Assembly: GCF_018991925.1 (NCBI RefSeq)
Contig: NW_024724368.1
Location: forward strand, 5,482,545 to 5,546,544
Reading direction: 5' to 3'
DNA: 64,000 bases
Source of the DNA: Homarus americanus
Taxonomy: Eukaryota; Arthropoda; Malacostraca; Decapoda; Nephropidae
The notes below the pieces were generated by a model. It was not told the origin of the DNA. It did not search any database and saw only the letters and a program-made list of their open reading frames with translations. Of this stretch, positions 63,277 through 64,000 are shown one piece after another; positions within the stretch are counted from its first letter, which is position 1; every line of letters starts with the position of its first letter. Position numbers and translations under genes: made by a program.

Positions 63277-64000
63277 GTAAGAAGCACATGCGGGCTCCTC
63301 TCCACAACGAAATATTGTGATGAAATAGATGCTTCTCCTTACATTACCTGCTGCCCTCTATGACAATACCTTCCTGTTATTATTTCTGATGCATTACACA
63401 ACGTGGTGACAGGTTTGTGTTGTCCTTTCATTATGTCTTATCAGATTGTAACGAGTTCCTTAAAGGTCATTTAACGTTTCCTTATGACATCCAATATTAC
63501 GGTTGACTTACTCTCTTCCTGTCAAACAACACCTCATCTTTCAAACAGAAGGTGTAACGTAGAGATGTCTCAGCCAGACCAAGACTGTGAGGCCATAATG
63601 GAGGTGGAGTCAGGTGTTATTTCTGTTATATCCTGACTTGTTCACTCAGTGGTCCTCCTGCTCTAGCCACCACCTCGAGCCGGATGTTATATACACAGTA
63701 GCACGTGGGTACACGGGTTATGATACTGACTGGCAACCAAGAGATGAAGTCTTCGATTACCTAGCAATGCATTTGATATAGTATTCCTAGAGTGAAGATG
63801 GACCAAAATATCTAACAAAGAAATACTGGGCTTCATCTGTCATTTTTTTAAATGTTTTCATGTAAAGAAGCGTATTACCTGATGTTACCCTTTCTTCTTT
63901 GGCCCGACTCACTTCCTTCCCTCACTCTTACTACCATACAAACAATAACAACAACTTCCCTCACTCTTACTACCACACAAAGAACAACATGACCACCATT
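63277..64000. other. Right edge, no feature recognised
   Basis: A short duplication of CTTCCCTCACTCTTACTACC near 63913-63980. Nothing else supported. Confidence 0.45.

Overview
This window is non-coding-rich nuclear DNA of an arthropod, most likely a decapod crustacean (crayfish, lobster, crab or shrimp). The evidence is four genes of the crustin antimicrobial family (signal peptide, four-cysteine motif, C-terminal WAP domain), an eclosion hormone gene, scattered TTAGG telomere-type motifs, CR1-like LINEs, and very many dinucleotide, trinucleotide and minisatellite arrays. I cannot name the species.

Gene content. A compact crustin cluster occupies about 3.7-34.3 kb. Crustin A (plus strand, CDS 4199-4741) is a glycine-rich type II crustin with an intron-free CDS. 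Crustin B (minus, 16697-15423, two coding exons) has a G/N/P-rich linker. Crustin C (minus, 26023-22966, three coding exons) has a short plain linker and two extra cysteines. Crustin D (minus, 33274-31524, three coding exons) replaces the glycine repeats with PGxYP-type proline/tyrosine repeats. I assembled the three minus-strand genes by matching splice sites and reading phase. All three share a phase-1 intron between the four-cysteine motif and the WAP domain; C and D also share a phase-2 intron after the N-terminal exon. Three genes have a TATA box 32 bp upstream of an initiator-like site and a non-coding first exon; crustin A also has two Rel/NF-kB-like sites about 0.4 kb upstream. All four products should be secreted and act in innate immunity. 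A single-exon eclosion hormone CDS (minus, 48915-48649) encodes a secreted six-cysteine neuropeptide tied to moulting.

Repeats. 1-3.2 kb: a degraded LINE reverse transcriptase, a long TA array, and a 16-bp minisatellite invaded by two retroelements. 6.6-9.7 kb: a fragment of a multicopy element ORF, a CR1 copy split by a solo LTR, and a large foldback element. 13 kb: another foldback element. 14.3 kb: a LINE 3' end. 18-20.7 kb: a minisatellite containing a CR1 3' end, a dispersed repeat and an RT relic. 26.9-29.8 kb: a second LINE copy, a TGACCTTGACCT-type repeat and a minisatellite. 35-47 kb: mostly gene-poor with microsatellites, a pyrimidine-rich tract and an RT fragment. 50-64 kb: an RT relic, purine-rich and A/C-rich strand-biased tracts, a 60-bp-arm palindrome full of CCAAT boxes just before a TATA box, a pair of oppositely oriented minisatellites, and a roughly 35-copy 21-bp array. 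I found no bacterial-type features, CRISPR arrays or rRNA.
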